Source of the DNA: Fulvivirga ulvae
GTDB lineage: Bacteria > Bacteroidota > Bacteroidia > Cytophagales > Cyclobacteriaceae
NCBI RefSeq assembly: GCF_021389975.1
Contig: NZ_CP089981.1
Span: 700,501 to 764,500, forward strand
Length of the DNA: 64,000 nucleotides
Direction: 5' to 3'
In this document: positions 17,601-24,913 of the stretch, one piece after another
Position numbering within the stretch: position 1 is the stretch's first letter
Layout of the letters: the number at the start of each line of letters is the position of its first letter
Translations under genes and position numbers: made by a program
The notes under the pieces: model-generated
Seen by the model: only the letters and a program-made list of their open reading frames with translations
The model's database searches: none
What the model was told of the DNA's origin: nothing

Positions 17601-20600
17601 CTTTGGTGCTGACAATATTAAAGTCCCGGTCCCTTTCGGTGATGTTGGTTGTGATGAGCCAGTCAGACGTTGACGGATCACCATTCCAGGCACTGAAATC
17701 CGGTAAGCCGGTACCTTTCCATGTATAGCTGCGGTAAGGCATCGGGGCAGTAGTTTTTCCGGTATGGGATTTCCAGCGGGTCGCCGTGCTGGCAATTGTC
17801 GTGTTGTTCACTTTTTCACTGGTCTGCACTACCGGCCCCAGGAATGTACCTGTGAGGTTAGGATCATAAGCCTCCCACCAGTATTTACTGGATGTGGTGA
17901 TGACATCTTTACTGCCGGAGCTGTTATAGTTTTCAGCCACCATCGTGGCTTTCTGCCCTTCAGTATTGTAAGTGTAGCGGGTTTCGGTACTCAGGCCATC
18001 TACCTTGCTATATTGATGAACAGGCCTGATATAACGTGACTGGTATTGCAAGCCTCCGGCCTCATTATAATTAAGGTATAAAAATCCTTTATAGGTGGTT
18101 TTGCTGACCGAAACGTTATTACCTTCCTTATCATAGCCGTAAGCAGCATAAGCCGTCCCCATCAATGTGCCTAAATTAAAACCGGGGTTGGCCTGTTCAT
18201 CCGGAAACGGAAGGCTGCTTTCCTCAGAGCTTAACCCATTAAAGAAATACGTGTCCGTATAACCGTATGGCGTGGATGAAGCGCTACTACTTCCCGGAAT
18301 AACCCTTGCCTTATTAAACTGCGCGGTTATACCGCTCACATCCGCCTTGGCCGTGTTAGTGGTATAGCTAAAGGCTGTATATCTTGATTGGTACCCGTCA
18401 TTGACCTCTACTTTGCTGACCACCTGTCGCGTAATCTGCCCTGAAACCTCACCATCTGCCAGGTAGCTAAGTTGCAGGTTCGTTGCCCGGTCAGGACAAC
18501 TGCCGTTATATGAAGCAATGATCTGTCCGTTAACATATTGGCGGGAAAGCAGGTTAAAGCCATCGCAGGGAGGGCCGTCTATTTTCCGGCCTGTTAGTGT
18601 GATCAATCCTGCATCTTCGCCATTATCAAACTTTTGGATATAGCTGTCACTTCCTGACGTGTAGATGGCGAAAGGCTCCATGCCGATGCCGTAATGGGGC
18701 TTGCCACGCAAAGTGGTATTAGAAGTTGTTGCCAGCTGCGATACGGTGCCATCAACCTTACGTTTGTAAAATTTATAGTTGTTATAAAACAGACCATCAG
18801 GCCCGGCCATTTGCTGGTAGCCACTACTGCTTAAATTTACACTTCCACTCCAGGTACTCGTGTTGGGGTTATAAATATTGCGCTTTCCAATACCGCTATC
18901 CTTATCAGTATAAAGAATGATATCCTCACCGTAGGAAGGGGCGCTGAAGGCAGCATACATATATTGCATGCCCGAAGTACTTCTCCACTGCCCGCCGTCA
19001 TAGCGGTAGGCCTTGATCTGCGTTTGAGGAAATTTAAAGGCAACCAGGTCATTTCCTACGATATTTATAATGGCATCATTGTCCTGTATGTCTATGTCGG
19101 TTCGCTGGTTGACATTGTAATTCCCGTCCCAATTAAAGATAAACTTGTTGCTGTTTAGAAATAAGCTTTCTCCGATCAATACAGCAAAAGAGTTGGAGGC
19201 GTACCAACGTACCAAATCGTCGGGACGTGTATCCACTTCATAAGTTTCAGGAAATTTGCTGCGCGTCCACTCCCGCTTACCATTAACATGGTATAGTTCC
19301 ACATCATCGCTGCCGTAGGTGCTATGCCGGATAATGTAGTTGTTGGCAGCCGTGTAGTTAAACACCTCTTTATTGCCTGCATAGGCTATAACCTTTTTCT
19401 CCCAACCGTGACCATCCCAGGTGATGATGTGCAGGTCACCATCTTCACGCTCTCCCACGGCCACGAAGTTATCACCTCCCATCAGGGTGGGCTGTCCGCC
19501 GCCTAAGTCAAAGCTTTGCCCGAAGCTTACCCATTCGCCGGGGCGCTGCGGGTCTTTATGATACGCATAAAAAGAATAGCTTTGGCTGGATGTCTTTTTC
19601 AGAAAGGCAAAGTAATCCCCCATAGCCACGACCTGGATATCCCTGTAGCTTCCATATTCATAAACTACGTTGTTGATATTAAAGATATCCCGGCTGATCC
19701 ATCTTCCATCCCATGTGTGGGCCTGTAGCTTGAATGCCGCACCGGATTTTTTGGCTTTGCCGTCAGCATCCAGCTCATGCCAGCCCGCCAGTACAAAATT
19801 ATTGCCCTGCCATACCGAAGGAGCCCCATAACCGGCGGGTGCTGTTATACTCTTAAAGCGCTCCGAGTGTGAAAGCGTAACCGGTGCATAATGGTAATTG
19901 ACTTTGCCCCCCATAGCCCCGGTGATAGAGGATATTTTGCCTATGAGGCCACCTGAACGCTCATATTCAAACGCAATACCGGGCGAGGTTTCTCCGAAGC
20001 TGTTGGTGGATTTAATTGAAGTTAATAAGCGTTTGGTGCTATGCCCTGCCCCGAGCAACTCGTAGGTAAAGCCCAAGGTATTCAGCTTTAAGCCATAGGG
20101 GTTGATCACATCGATATGGTGCAGGTATCTTTTTTGATAAACTTCCTGGTAGGCATCCGGTTCGGCCTTTTCCTGATGAGGTTCTACATATTCGCCCGCC
20201 TGCTTGTCGGCATAGATAAAATTGATCTTAGCGCCTGTCGGCCCGGCGATCTGGCTGAGATAGGAAGTCTCTGTTTGTTTTTTGCCACCGGCTAACTGAT
20301 TTGCTTCTTCATAGCGGAATGTCATTTTATCGCCGAGGCGGTTTTGGGTTTCGGACAAGTTCCAGATATAGGCCATCGATGAGGAATTAGTGCTGCGTGT
20401 GCTGCTGCCAATCCAGTTACCATGATTTACAACCCACTGGATAGTATTGCGGTTGCTGTTTTTATTACCGAAAGTCATGATCACGCCATCTCCGCTTATT
20501 ACTTTCCATTCTTCAAGCGCAGGGTTATAAGTTATGGCTGTCGCTGATTTTTGTTCTGTAGTGTAATGCTGGGTAGCACCGTTCCTGATCAGTACAAGTT

Positions 20601-21003
20601 TTTGGCTGACCCCGCCATCCATCAGGTAAAAATCATCATCTTCCCGCGTACCGGTTTGTTTGTGATCTACAATGATTTTTGGGAAATCCATTTGCCAGCC
20701 CAACCCAATCACCCCGGCGGGAGCGTCCCTGTTCCAAACCTCAGCTTGCCGGCTGACACCTGCGGAATTATAAGATATGCTGACATTGGGGGAAATCCCG
20801 TTTTGACCGGGAAGGGATACGAGGTTTAAAGGAAAACTGACTTCTCCTGTAAACAGGTTGACAGCGCTTACGGCACCACCGGTAATGTCGCTGCCAAGCT
20901 GAAAGCCCGCTTCCGGGGCTTGTGTCGGGGCATCGCCCTGGGCAATAACGTCTATGGATAATGCACAAAAGAGTAATGCAATCAGGAATTTCGTAGGTTT
21001 CAT
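11677..21003 (-). CDS. giant secreted RHS polymorphic toxin with HNH-like tip
   Basis: 3108 residues. A signal peptide (FLIALLFCALSIDVIAQ) sends it out of the cytoplasm. Residues ~25-900 are SpvB/RHS-type shell (SAVNLFTGEVSFPLNLVSLP), ~1170-1300 and ~1410-1600 look like two LamG-like jelly rolls, ~1850-1945 is a triplicated Cys motif, then YD repeats. The RHS core ends with RDHLGSTRVV (~2685) and RARFYDSDLGRFYAVDPQG, then an Ala/Gly-rich hydrophobic stretch (~2790-2900) and linker VPTIARPEIPDTE. The last ~110 residues, after the core, carry GYHVDHYKALFDGG..N..H, an HNH-like nuclease tip. The shell would encase the tip until delivery. It is followed by its immunity gene and preceded by five small genes. 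Confidence 0.92.
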   Translation of the reverse strand: MKPTKFLIALLFCALSIDVIAQGDAPTQAPEAGFQLGSDITGGAVSAVNLFTGEVSFPLNLVSLPGQNGISPNVSISYNSAGVSRQAEVWNRDAPAGVIGLGWQMDFPKIIVDHKQTGTREDDDFYLMDGGVSQKLVLIRNGATQHYTTEQKSATAITYNPALEEWKVISGDGVIMTFGNKNSNRNTIQWVVNHGNWIGSSTRSTNSSSMAYIWNLSETQNRLGDKMTFRYEEANQLAGGKKQTETSYLSQIAGPTGAKINFIYADKQAGEYVEPHQEKAEPDAYQEVYQKRYLHHIDVINPYGLKLNTLGFTYELLGAGHSTKRLLTSIKSTNSFGETSPGIAFEYERSGGLIGKISSITGAMGGKVNYHYAPVTLSHSERFKSITAPAGYGAPSVWQGNNFVLAGWHELDADGKAKKSGAAFKLQAHTWDGRWISRDIFNINNVVYEYGSYRDIQVVAMGDYFAFLKKTSSQSYSFYAYHKDPQRPGEWVSFGQSFDLGGGQPTLMGGDNFVAVGEREDGDLHIITWDGHGWEKKVIAYAGNKEVFNYTAANNYIIRHSTYGSDDVELYHVNGKREWTRSKFPETYEVDTRPDDLVRWYASNSFAVLIGESLFLNSNKFIFNWDGNYNVNQRTDIDIQDNDAIINIVGNDLVAFKFPQTQIKAYRYDGGQWRSTSGMQYMYAAFSAPSYGEDIILYTDKDSGIGKRNIYNPNTSTWSGSVNLSSSGYQQMAGPDGLFYNNYKFYKRKVDGTVSQLATTSNTTLRGKPHYGIGMEPFAIYTSGSDSYIQKFDNGEDAGLITLTGRKIDGPPCDGFNLLSRQYVNGQIIASYNGSCPDRATNLQLSYLADGEVSGQITRQVVSKVEVNDGYQSRYTAFSYTTNTAKADVSGITAQFNKARVIPGSSSASSTPYGYTDTYFFNGLSSEESSLPFPDEQANPGFNLGTLMGTAYAAYGYDKEGNNVSVSKTTYKGFLYLNYNEAGGLQYQSRYIRPVHQYSKVDGLSTETRYTYNTEGQKATMVAENYNSSGSKDVITTSSKYWWEAYDPNLTGTFLGPVVQTSEKVNNTTIASTATRWKSHTGKTTAPMPYRSYTWKGTGLPDFSAWNGDPSTSDWLITTNITERDRDFNIVSTKDMDDRYTTNVYDHYGVQVATVYNAAPAEVLCADFDDHDLINSSGSWTGTSHWQFDNGTMKFDNASQSANLYSNKAVSTSKNQIAEFDYKLVHGTGYLAYHFGKQSAAHAPQNSGYTVRIYSDAIKVYYTGTLLESYTFANDKRWHHLTVRKGGKIKVMLDGVKIIETLASYAYGTYDGIYATSGKMYTDNFRLYPEDAYATSTSFDKDHLYATASISSEGLITRKLYNSLGYAVASIGIDGTPFSTSAGYNGYRETGSFNTADPPSAHTTTIKAKDGIYEDFATDNPHWKYQENSNGATPVFKFENGELHVTSSGGATNGQADIYYLDMSGELTGNVGVEFDVRMIQPGNNHALGLAMGGDGWDLRNGSAENAVWLDFSANKLQTHNGQWSTIKTNLEAGTTYRIKVVVNTERGTADYFVDGRLYLNDLPLRANTSGIQKVGFLHYSYGSASAYAVDNVVVYADPIESTTYLDAAGKVLQQQGKESDTTLLVSQQLYDALGRGDVTAKLTRVAGDFGYRQNFITNYNRGNGYMYGEVRDLNNDGYYPYSATRYETSPLGRVLEQSSPGTTYKLGSGKNGSIEYLTTSDIDLGYAGGKYSVVKTISPDGSEQITMRDLAGNVILEKAGPVTGTDQEPHYTNKTVTSGQSHAFSVPFSSEVSYDYADVETYKTRVKIGTTPGAGDIVDGEVNVSGTFQAQADKTYYATVVFELPEPTLYYDLDCTTIIEYDPKYCFDENNCRILCVPDIVYYDYDCSTPIDYDPDYCFNAQNCRISCGPTPVRYYDYDCRTPIAYNPDYCFNNKYCRIMCPAPSVADARARQLNNKSYLKLTYADGKVWVDGHTIYATTTYKYDTYGHLVKVYPPNFHNPPNNEVDRNAYIKTYAYDFLGRVKQQNGPDQGTTKSVYNENTGRLVFSKDGNGTISYLKYDREGRVIESGIYTGTWNESTLQSLANGAGPAASDTKARQHHTYESALGDDIFHRGELVRTTTYYEGNNDVVNEYFTYDRYGMKTKGLRVSDYSEETVTLSYARNNVGSLIEEVVPGLGTLTYGYDRLGRLIAIGETGAPEAYASYTYGLNGGLSQEKLNNNSFVRNFKYDGTGKLVQIDDPYFREDISYSNGYGGDTYHSGLIARTTYNYKDITTLDGAPATYHYAYRYDKLGRLVVSDNSADNNWDIGVGSPTGYDPNGNILSIKKGSTQQHYSYYNNTNRVSRISGSTDQFSYDANGNITSSQTKQLSDITYDSYFNKPLSTVYEGGVARYRYRADGERVMKTTVPADGSDTHYTLYVRGMNDYPMIEKERIDAGDWHTKYFVYGLTGLIASKTVTAYANAGFAPSTATFETDKRADEEQEFGESYRQAPIVNASLFNATKAKDASYALKLTGEAGKKVGVTKMLQLYHGDTVKMTVSAKYLKAPENNKSFVPAALAAELVQSLGIPAGAEGNLFQAAFENALSIGAAGLQADEKGVPQAFLNYIFFDKHMNPVSYGYKPITEAAYEDGTGRKHEVIELEMMADREGFAVVYVSNESREYSEVYFDDFSVQQVSVPQVKFYSRDHLGSTRVVVTASGTVDARYDYDVLGNIVRQEEGFIPNVYRYTGQEYDAETGLHNYRARFYDSDLGRFYAVDPQGQFHSPYTGIANNPANFTDPSGEIVPLIAIGIGAVIGGAINVAIHWNKIDSFGDGMVAFGIGAVAGAVGAATGGAAFTAMGGAAAGAGGFIAGSIGGMAGSAASMPIQSVGNSLYFGDPYLTAKDYAIGIVAGGLIGGNFQGIAALRNGRNFWTGAFGSPSPVVAPSVPTIARPEIPDTELLPMPLSEVKKAPLASSAPKAALPKDPLGANGMKIGGGDFLENTIYLDEVVISAKPSTSTWNQFQKMTAGQFVSRAEAATAWNVYKQANGIVTGTTRSMAQRSAFLKEAGASGKYPSWMKPWLNGGKVPPGYHVDHYKALFDGGLDIPANMRLKDITTHITRHRYYRP
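15158..15453 (-). repeat. triplicated cysteine motif inside the RHS gene
   Basis: Three tandem units of 96-100 bp encode YYDxDCxTxIxYxPxYCFxxxxCRIxC, each with four spaced cysteines. The 18-bp string GCAATCATAATCGTAATA (plus strand) is identical in two units. The neighbouring RHS sequence has few cysteines, so the block looks like a separate inserted disulfide or metal module. Confidence 0.8.
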
Positions 21004-21043
21004 GATTAATTAAAGGTTGAGATAAATTTAATTTTGGGGATGG

Positions 21044-21051
21044 CGAATATA
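21044..21051 (-). promoter_or_regulatory. candidate -7 element of the RHS gene
   Basis: On the minus strand TATATTCG fits the Bacteroidota -7 consensus TAnnTTTG with one mismatch and would start transcription about 36 bp before the RHS ATG. A clear -33 TTG was not found. Confidence 0.3.
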
Positions 21052-21078
21052 GATATAATTTTTATAGTTTAAATAAGT

Positions 21079-21336
21079 TTAATCATATTTAAACTGCGAT
21101 TTATTCATAAATATTAGATTATCAACGAGTTGTATATAGTCTGTCAACAAATCCTGATATAGGGCACTCCCAGGAGGTATTTCATATAGCTGCCAGCGCT
21201 TTAGGCGGAAAAACAGCCTTAAGGAAAAACTCGACGGTCTGAGGGACTGGTATTCTGTGTCCATGAGTACTACTTTATCCTTCACATAGATAAAGTAGTT
21301 GCCTTTAAGCCGGTGGGTGTAATCAAAAATCCTCAT
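21079..21336 (-). CDS. small hypothetical protein (85 aa) before RHS
   Basis: Basic 85-residue protein (FDYTHRLKGNYFIYVKDKVV, RLFFRLKRWQLYEIPPGSAL) without signal peptide. It lies 5 bp after the preceding gene's stop and 76 bp before the RHS start, on the same strand. It is not recognised. The tight packing of five such small genes ahead of RHS suggests one operon that acts as a regulatory or accessory unit. It could also be a chaperone-like helper, but nothing in the sequence shows this. Confidence 0.5.
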   Translation of the reverse strand: MRIFDYTHRLKGNYFIYVKDKVVLMDTEYQSLRPSSFSLRLFFRLKRWQLYEIPPGSALYQDLLTDYIQLVDNLIFMNKSQFKYD

Positions 21337-21341
21337 GTACT

Positions 21342-21656
21342 TTAGTTTGTCGGGATATTGACCGGGTCTTTGATCAGGATCACTTGCAGCACGCCTCGCA
21401 GGTGTTTGAGTTGCTCTACCTGTCCTTTAAGGCTGTAGTACATCATTTCGAAGCTTCTTTCGTAGTCTTGCAGGGTATTGGCTTTCTTCATGATCTCGTA
21501 TAGGCCTTTTTCATAGATGAGGTGGGCAAATCCCATGTTGGTGTCTTCGTAAGACTTTGCCAGCTGGCTGGTGTGGCGGATCAGGTCGTTGACGGCGTCC
21601 AATAGCTGGCCATAGCGTTCTGCCGATTCTTCCCATCGGTTGTTTTTTCTTTCCAT
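21342..21656 (-). CDS. helical hypothetical protein in the RHS upstream unit
   Basis: 104 residues from the ATG at 21656. A longer start at 21734 would run through a GC-rich hairpin and encode an unlikely N-terminus. Seen: long amphipathic helices (ESAERYGQLLDAVNDLIRHT, SFEMMYYSLKGQVEQLKHLR), mildly coiled-coil in character, no Cys, no signal peptide. It lies 84 bp from the HTH gene upstream and 5 bp from the small gene downstream. Unknown function; a helical adaptor is possible. Confidence 0.55.
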   Translation of the reverse strand: MERKNNRWEESAERYGQLLDAVNDLIRHTSQLAKSYEDTNMGFAHLIYEKGLYEIMKKANTLQDYERSFEMMYYSLKGQVEQLKHLRGVLQVILIKDPVNIPTN

Positions 21657-21740
21657 AGTTTCATAGTTTAATGGGCACCCGGGAGAGACACTTGCCGCTC
21701 CCCGCGGATGGCCCAACTCAAACACATAAGGCAAAGTGTT

Positions 21741-21986
21741 TTATGTTTTTTCTTTTGCTACGAAGGCCGCCACTATGCTGCCTTCGGTTTTATATCTGTA
21801 GGTGTTCAGGCCTCTGTCAAATACGATCGGGGCATTGAAGTCCTCTTTCATAATCCTGAGCATATTGAATACGCTTCTGGTGGATATGTCCAGCCTTCTG
21901 GCAAGGTCTTCTGCTCTTCCGGTCCGGCGCCTTTGAATGAGCTTGTCCATGCGCTCTATGCGCTCTAAAAACTTACTTTCCTTCAT
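21741..21986 (-). CDS. small HTH protein
   Basis: 81-residue DNA-binding-like protein. Seen: ERMDKLIQRRRTGRAEDLAR followed by RLDISTRSVFNMLRIMKEDF, the winged-helix HTH_11/DeoR-type start found at the N-terminus of WYL and BirA-like regulators, here alone, and a wing region PIVFDRGLNTYRYK. It has no effector domain, so it could be a simple repressor or an anti-regulator. It is the third gene of the unit preceding RHS. Confidence 0.68.
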   Translation of the reverse strand: MKESKFLERIERMDKLIQRRRTGRAEDLARRLDISTRSVFNMLRIMKEDFNAPIVFDRGLNTYRYKTEGSIVAAFVAKEKT

Positions 21987-22054
21987 TTGCGATCTGTAAA
22001 TCTGTTAAGGTATTTGGGAGGTGCGCTTTCCTGCACCTCCCGTTACCCGTCAAC

Positions 22055-22270
22055 CTAAACCCAATTAGGGCTAACAAAGACAAAGCTTGAGCACCCGGCA
22101 TCGTACTCAATTTTGCATTCCCTCATTTCTGCCAGGCTTTCTATATATGCTTTCGTTAATTCGGTATTCATTTCAAGTTTCGCGGCAAGCTCTTCCAATG
22201 TCCCTGTACTTTTGGAGGTAACTAAATCCTCCAACTGCATAAGCCGCCAAATGATAAGTGGTATTCCCAC
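22055..22270 (-). CDS. second small HTH-like protein
   Basis: 71 residues, or 61 from the Met at MQLEDLVTSKSTGTLEELAA. The core KLEMNTELTKAYIESLAEMR followed by CKIEYDAGCSSFVFVS repeats the plan of the gene at 21741 (helix, 'T.eeLA..L..s......i..l', then a beta wing 'I.YD.....F'). The two may be distant paralogues. It is 8 bp downstream of the 22279 gene's stop, so co-transcription is likely. Confidence 0.5.
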   Translation of the reverse strand: MGIPLIIWRLMQLEDLVTSKSTGTLEELAAKLEMNTELTKAYIESLAEMRECKIEYDAGCSSFVFVSPNWV

Positions 22271-22278
22271 GATTGCTG

Positions 22279-22668
22279 TTAGCGTCGCCTAACCCTGGAC
22301 AATTTCTCTTTAAGGTACCCTAAAGAATAACGGATAGGCTTTCTGTTGCGCCTGACACTCATGTTTTCGGATGGTTCTTCTTCCGCAATGGTTATCGGGT
22401 TTCCGAAGGCTACATACTTTTGATCAAACAGCATAAATGCTATAGGGTCTTCACAATTACTTTTGACAAAGTCTATAGCTCCGTCGTTAATGTGAAAACT
22501 CAAATCATCAGTTATTTGATTACCAGCGAAGTAATCTTCAAGTTGCTCATAAGCTAGCCAGCAAATCGGTGAACGCTCTACAAGTGCATGCACTTGTTCC
22601 AGAATAGTACTATATTCGGTTTCAAGATTGCTTTCCAAATACGGAAATTTAAGGGGTTGATTGGTCAT
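22279..22668 (-). CDS. hypothetical protein heading the RHS upstream unit
   Basis: 129-residue protein without signal peptide (YLESNLETEYSTILEQVHAL, ICWLAYEQLEDYFAGNQITD) with a very basic tail (VRRNRKPIRYSLGYLKEKLS). The basic end suggests nucleic-acid contact. It is the first gene of the minus-strand unit and starts 110 bp from the divergent XRE gene, so both probably share a control region. No family is recognised. Confidence 0.55.
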   Translation of the reverse strand: MTNQPLKFPYLESNLETEYSTILEQVHALVERSPICWLAYEQLEDYFAGNQITDDLSFHINDGAIDFVKSNCEDPIAFMLFDQKYVAFGNPITIAEEEPSENMSVRRNRKPIRYSLGYLKEKLSRVRRR

Positions 22669-22778
22669 GGTAATTAATGATCTTAATTGTAAATTTGAAA
22701 AAGGACTCTACATCAAAAGTTATTAAGTGGAATCTTTTGTAGTCAAAAACAATAATGATTCGAAATTAATATATTGTC

Positions 22779-23240
22779 GTGAATAATACAACAATAGAAG
22801 AAAGAATTTATCACTTTCGTACAAGAAATAAATGGTCTCAGGCCGAATTGGGTGAAAAAATCAAGGAAATAACCGGTAAATCTCTGGGTAGAGACGTGAT
22901 TTCCAATTATGAAAAAGGCAGACGCAAGGTGCCATCTGAACTTGTACCTGTACTTGCGAAAATATTTGATATTTCCACTGACGAGCTATTTTACAAGTAT
23001 CCTAAGGTTGTTGCAAAAAGTCCAACACTTCAAGCTATTGAAGAATCAGAAAAGTTGGCAAAGAAAGACATTAAAGAGGCTTATGGGAAGGCTATTGAAG
23101 CTTTACAGCAATCCAAAATTGAGATCCAGGCATTACGTGATCAGTCTGCATCTTTTGAAAACGAAATGAAAAGGTATAAGCGGGAAGCTGAAGATTCCCA
23201 AGCTGTAATTGATAAAATCAGGAAAAACCTTTCAATGTAA
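22779..23240 (+). CDS. XRE/Cro-C1 family regulator
   Basis: 153 residues, GTG start at 22779. Seen: an N-terminal HTH_XRE (residues ~7-65) with NKWSQAELGEKIKEITGKSL, VISNYEKGRRKVPSELVPVL and KIFDISTDELFYKY, then a long charged coiled coil (KLAKKDIKEAYGKAIEALQQ, ENEMKRYKREAEDSQAVI), probably for oligomerisation. It diverges from the small-gene/RHS unit with a 110-bp shared intergenic region that holds an imperfect inverted repeat GACT..ACA..AAAAG / CTTTTGTAGTC (22704-22744), a possible operator. Inference: it represses itself and the RHS unit. Confidence 0.85.
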   Translation: MNNTTIEERIYHFRTRNKWSQAELGEKIKEITGKSLGRDVISNYEKGRRKVPSELVPVLAKIFDISTDELFYKYPKVVAKSPTLQAIEESEKLAKKDIKEAYGKAIEALQQSKIEIQALRDQSASFENEMKRYKREAEDSQAVIDKIRKNLSM

Positions 23241-23241
23241 T

Positions 23242-24624
23242 CTAAACGTTGCGGTATGGGGGATATCCACTTTCGATTAGTGTTTGCTTAATCCTTTCAA
23301 TTTGTGTCTTAGAAAGCTGGTAGTCTTTTGTTGTTATCCTTAAATCTTCTTTGGCGGTCTTTAAATTTTGGGCTGTCACTTTAAGATTCTTCCTATAGAT
23401 TATTATAGCGGCGAGGAGAATTAAGCATGATAAAGCCAGTATGACTGCGGCTACAACTGACTGGAATTTGCCCTCCTTTTCATTCCTAAGATTATTTTCA
23501 TAGATATACTCATTATAACCCTTTTTGACTGAATATTGGGCATAGAGGGTATTAAGTCTTGACTGAAGCTCGGCCAAAACTTTCTTACTTTCACGCGCTA
23601 CGCCAAAATAATATAGCGATCTCTTAAAACCTTCATCGGTTCGCATGCCCGGACTACTTTCATAAACGGTCTGGATATTTTCTAAAGCCACATCTAGCTC
23701 ATCATTGATTACATCTTCTTTTGATAGGTCTACTACTTGATCAAAGTAGCTCAGTGCTTTCTTAAAGTTTCCCCGCTGAAGCTCCACCTGTCCCAAGTAA
23801 TTTAGTGTAGGCCTTAGATCGACATTATCAATGGATTTTTTAAGGGTTAAAGACTTGTTAAACCAACTTTCAGCCGTTTCTATTTTCCCCTCATTTAAAT
23901 AGGTTTCTCCAATATTTCCGTAAATGAATGCCGTCCTAAGGCTGTTTTCATCTACTATGTCAAGTGCTGAAAAATAGTTATCTCGGGCAGTTTGATAGCT
24001 CTCTTTTTTAAAATATAGTTCCCCAAATAAGTTATAGTACTGATGGATAAATTGATCCATCTCGTTCTCCAGACTGATTTGCATACCCGTGGAAAAATAC
24101 TGGTTTGCAATATCATAAGAACTACTATCAAGAAAAATCAGCCCTATGTTCTCATACAATCCGGCAAGCTTATCCCTCCTGCCAATTTTTAGATACAAAG
24201 TTTCTGCTTCCTTAAAATAGTGCAGGGACTCTTCGGTTAATTTAGTGATGCGATAAATATCTCCTAAATTATTTAATACCTTAGCCTGAAACAGTGTATC
24301 TCCAACCTGTTGATATAAATGGAGGGCATTCAAAAATGCAGTGACAGCCTCATCAAAATGCTTATTCTGCTTCTTCAAATACCCGTATCCAATATAATAT
24401 TTTGCTAAATACGCTTTACTACCTACTTGCTCTGCTTGAATTCTTAACTTTTCCAACATGTCATACGCGACATGTGGTTCAGAATAATGCTCCGCATATT
24501 CCTGATAAATTCTTTCAAGGTTTTGGAGGTCATTCGAATCGTCAAAAGAGACAATAGATTCCTGATCAGAACATGCAACTAGCAAAAGGTAAAATATTGT
24601 AGCCGTAGGTAAAACAAATTTCAT
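23242..24624 (-). CDS. TPR lipoprotein with a C-terminal membrane segment
   Basis: 460 residues. It starts with a lipoprotein-type signal (FVLPTATIFYLLLVACSDQE, Cys18). Residues ~60-340 contain about seven TPR repeats (YYIGYGYLKKQNKHFDEAVT, VLNNLGDIYRITKLTEESLH, LNYLGQVELQRGNFKKALSY). One membrane segment lies near 385-405 (VVAAVILALSCLILLAAIII), followed by a short coiled coil. This is the Bacteroidota design of TPR sensor proteins that usually end in a LuxR or kinase output domain; here only the linker is left. It converges with the XRE gene with a 1-bp gap. Confidence 0.85.
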   Translation of the reverse strand: MKFVLPTATIFYLLLVACSDQESIVSFDDSNDLQNLERIYQEYAEHYSEPHVAYDMLEKLRIQAEQVGSKAYLAKYYIGYGYLKKQNKHFDEAVTAFLNALHLYQQVGDTLFQAKVLNNLGDIYRITKLTEESLHYFKEAETLYLKIGRRDKLAGLYENIGLIFLDSSSYDIANQYFSTGMQISLENEMDQFIHQYYNLFGELYFKKESYQTARDNYFSALDIVDENSLRTAFIYGNIGETYLNEGKIETAESWFNKSLTLKKSIDNVDLRPTLNYLGQVELQRGNFKKALSYFDQVVDLSKEDVINDELDVALENIQTVYESSPGMRTDEGFKRSLYYFGVARESKKVLAELQSRLNTLYAQYSVKKGYNEYIYENNLRNEKEGKFQSVVAAVILALSCLILLAAIIIYRKNLKVTAQNLKTAKEDLRITTKDYQLSKTQIERIKQTLIESGYPPYRNV

Positions 24625-24748
24625 AAGGTGGTCGGTTTCAAAATGGTATCAGGCAAAATTGTTGATATAAATTGATTGACCGTATATGAATTAGCTTCGT
24701 TATCTTACATGCATAGGCAAATCTATACAACTTAACCTTTCTTTATTT

Positions 24749-24913
24749 CTAATTCCCATTTTCCACAGGTGGCTCAACATGACCACCATTCCCTTCCGTG
24801 GCTACTTCAATAGTGTTTTTTATAGCCGGTTTAACTTCTTCTTCGTTACATGACATAGTCAATGTTCCAAATGTTGCAATTATGGCAATTACAATAATTC
24901 TTTTTGTGCTCAT
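24749..24913 (-). CDS. small lipoprotein (54 aa)
   Basis: 54 codons from the ATG at 24913. Seen: a textbook lipoprotein leader (Lys4-Arg5, then IIVIAIIATFGTLTMSC with Cys22) and a short acidic mature part (EEEVKPAIKNTIEVATEGNG, then a Pro/Asn tail). It is probably anchored in a membrane on the periplasmic side. It lies upstream of the TPR lipoprotein on the same strand, and the two may act together, but this is inferred. It was too short for ordinary gene finding, yet the leader is convincing. Confidence 0.6.
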   Translation of the reverse strand: MSTKRIIVIAIIATFGTLTMSCNEEEVKPAIKNTIEVATEGNGGHVEPPVENGN

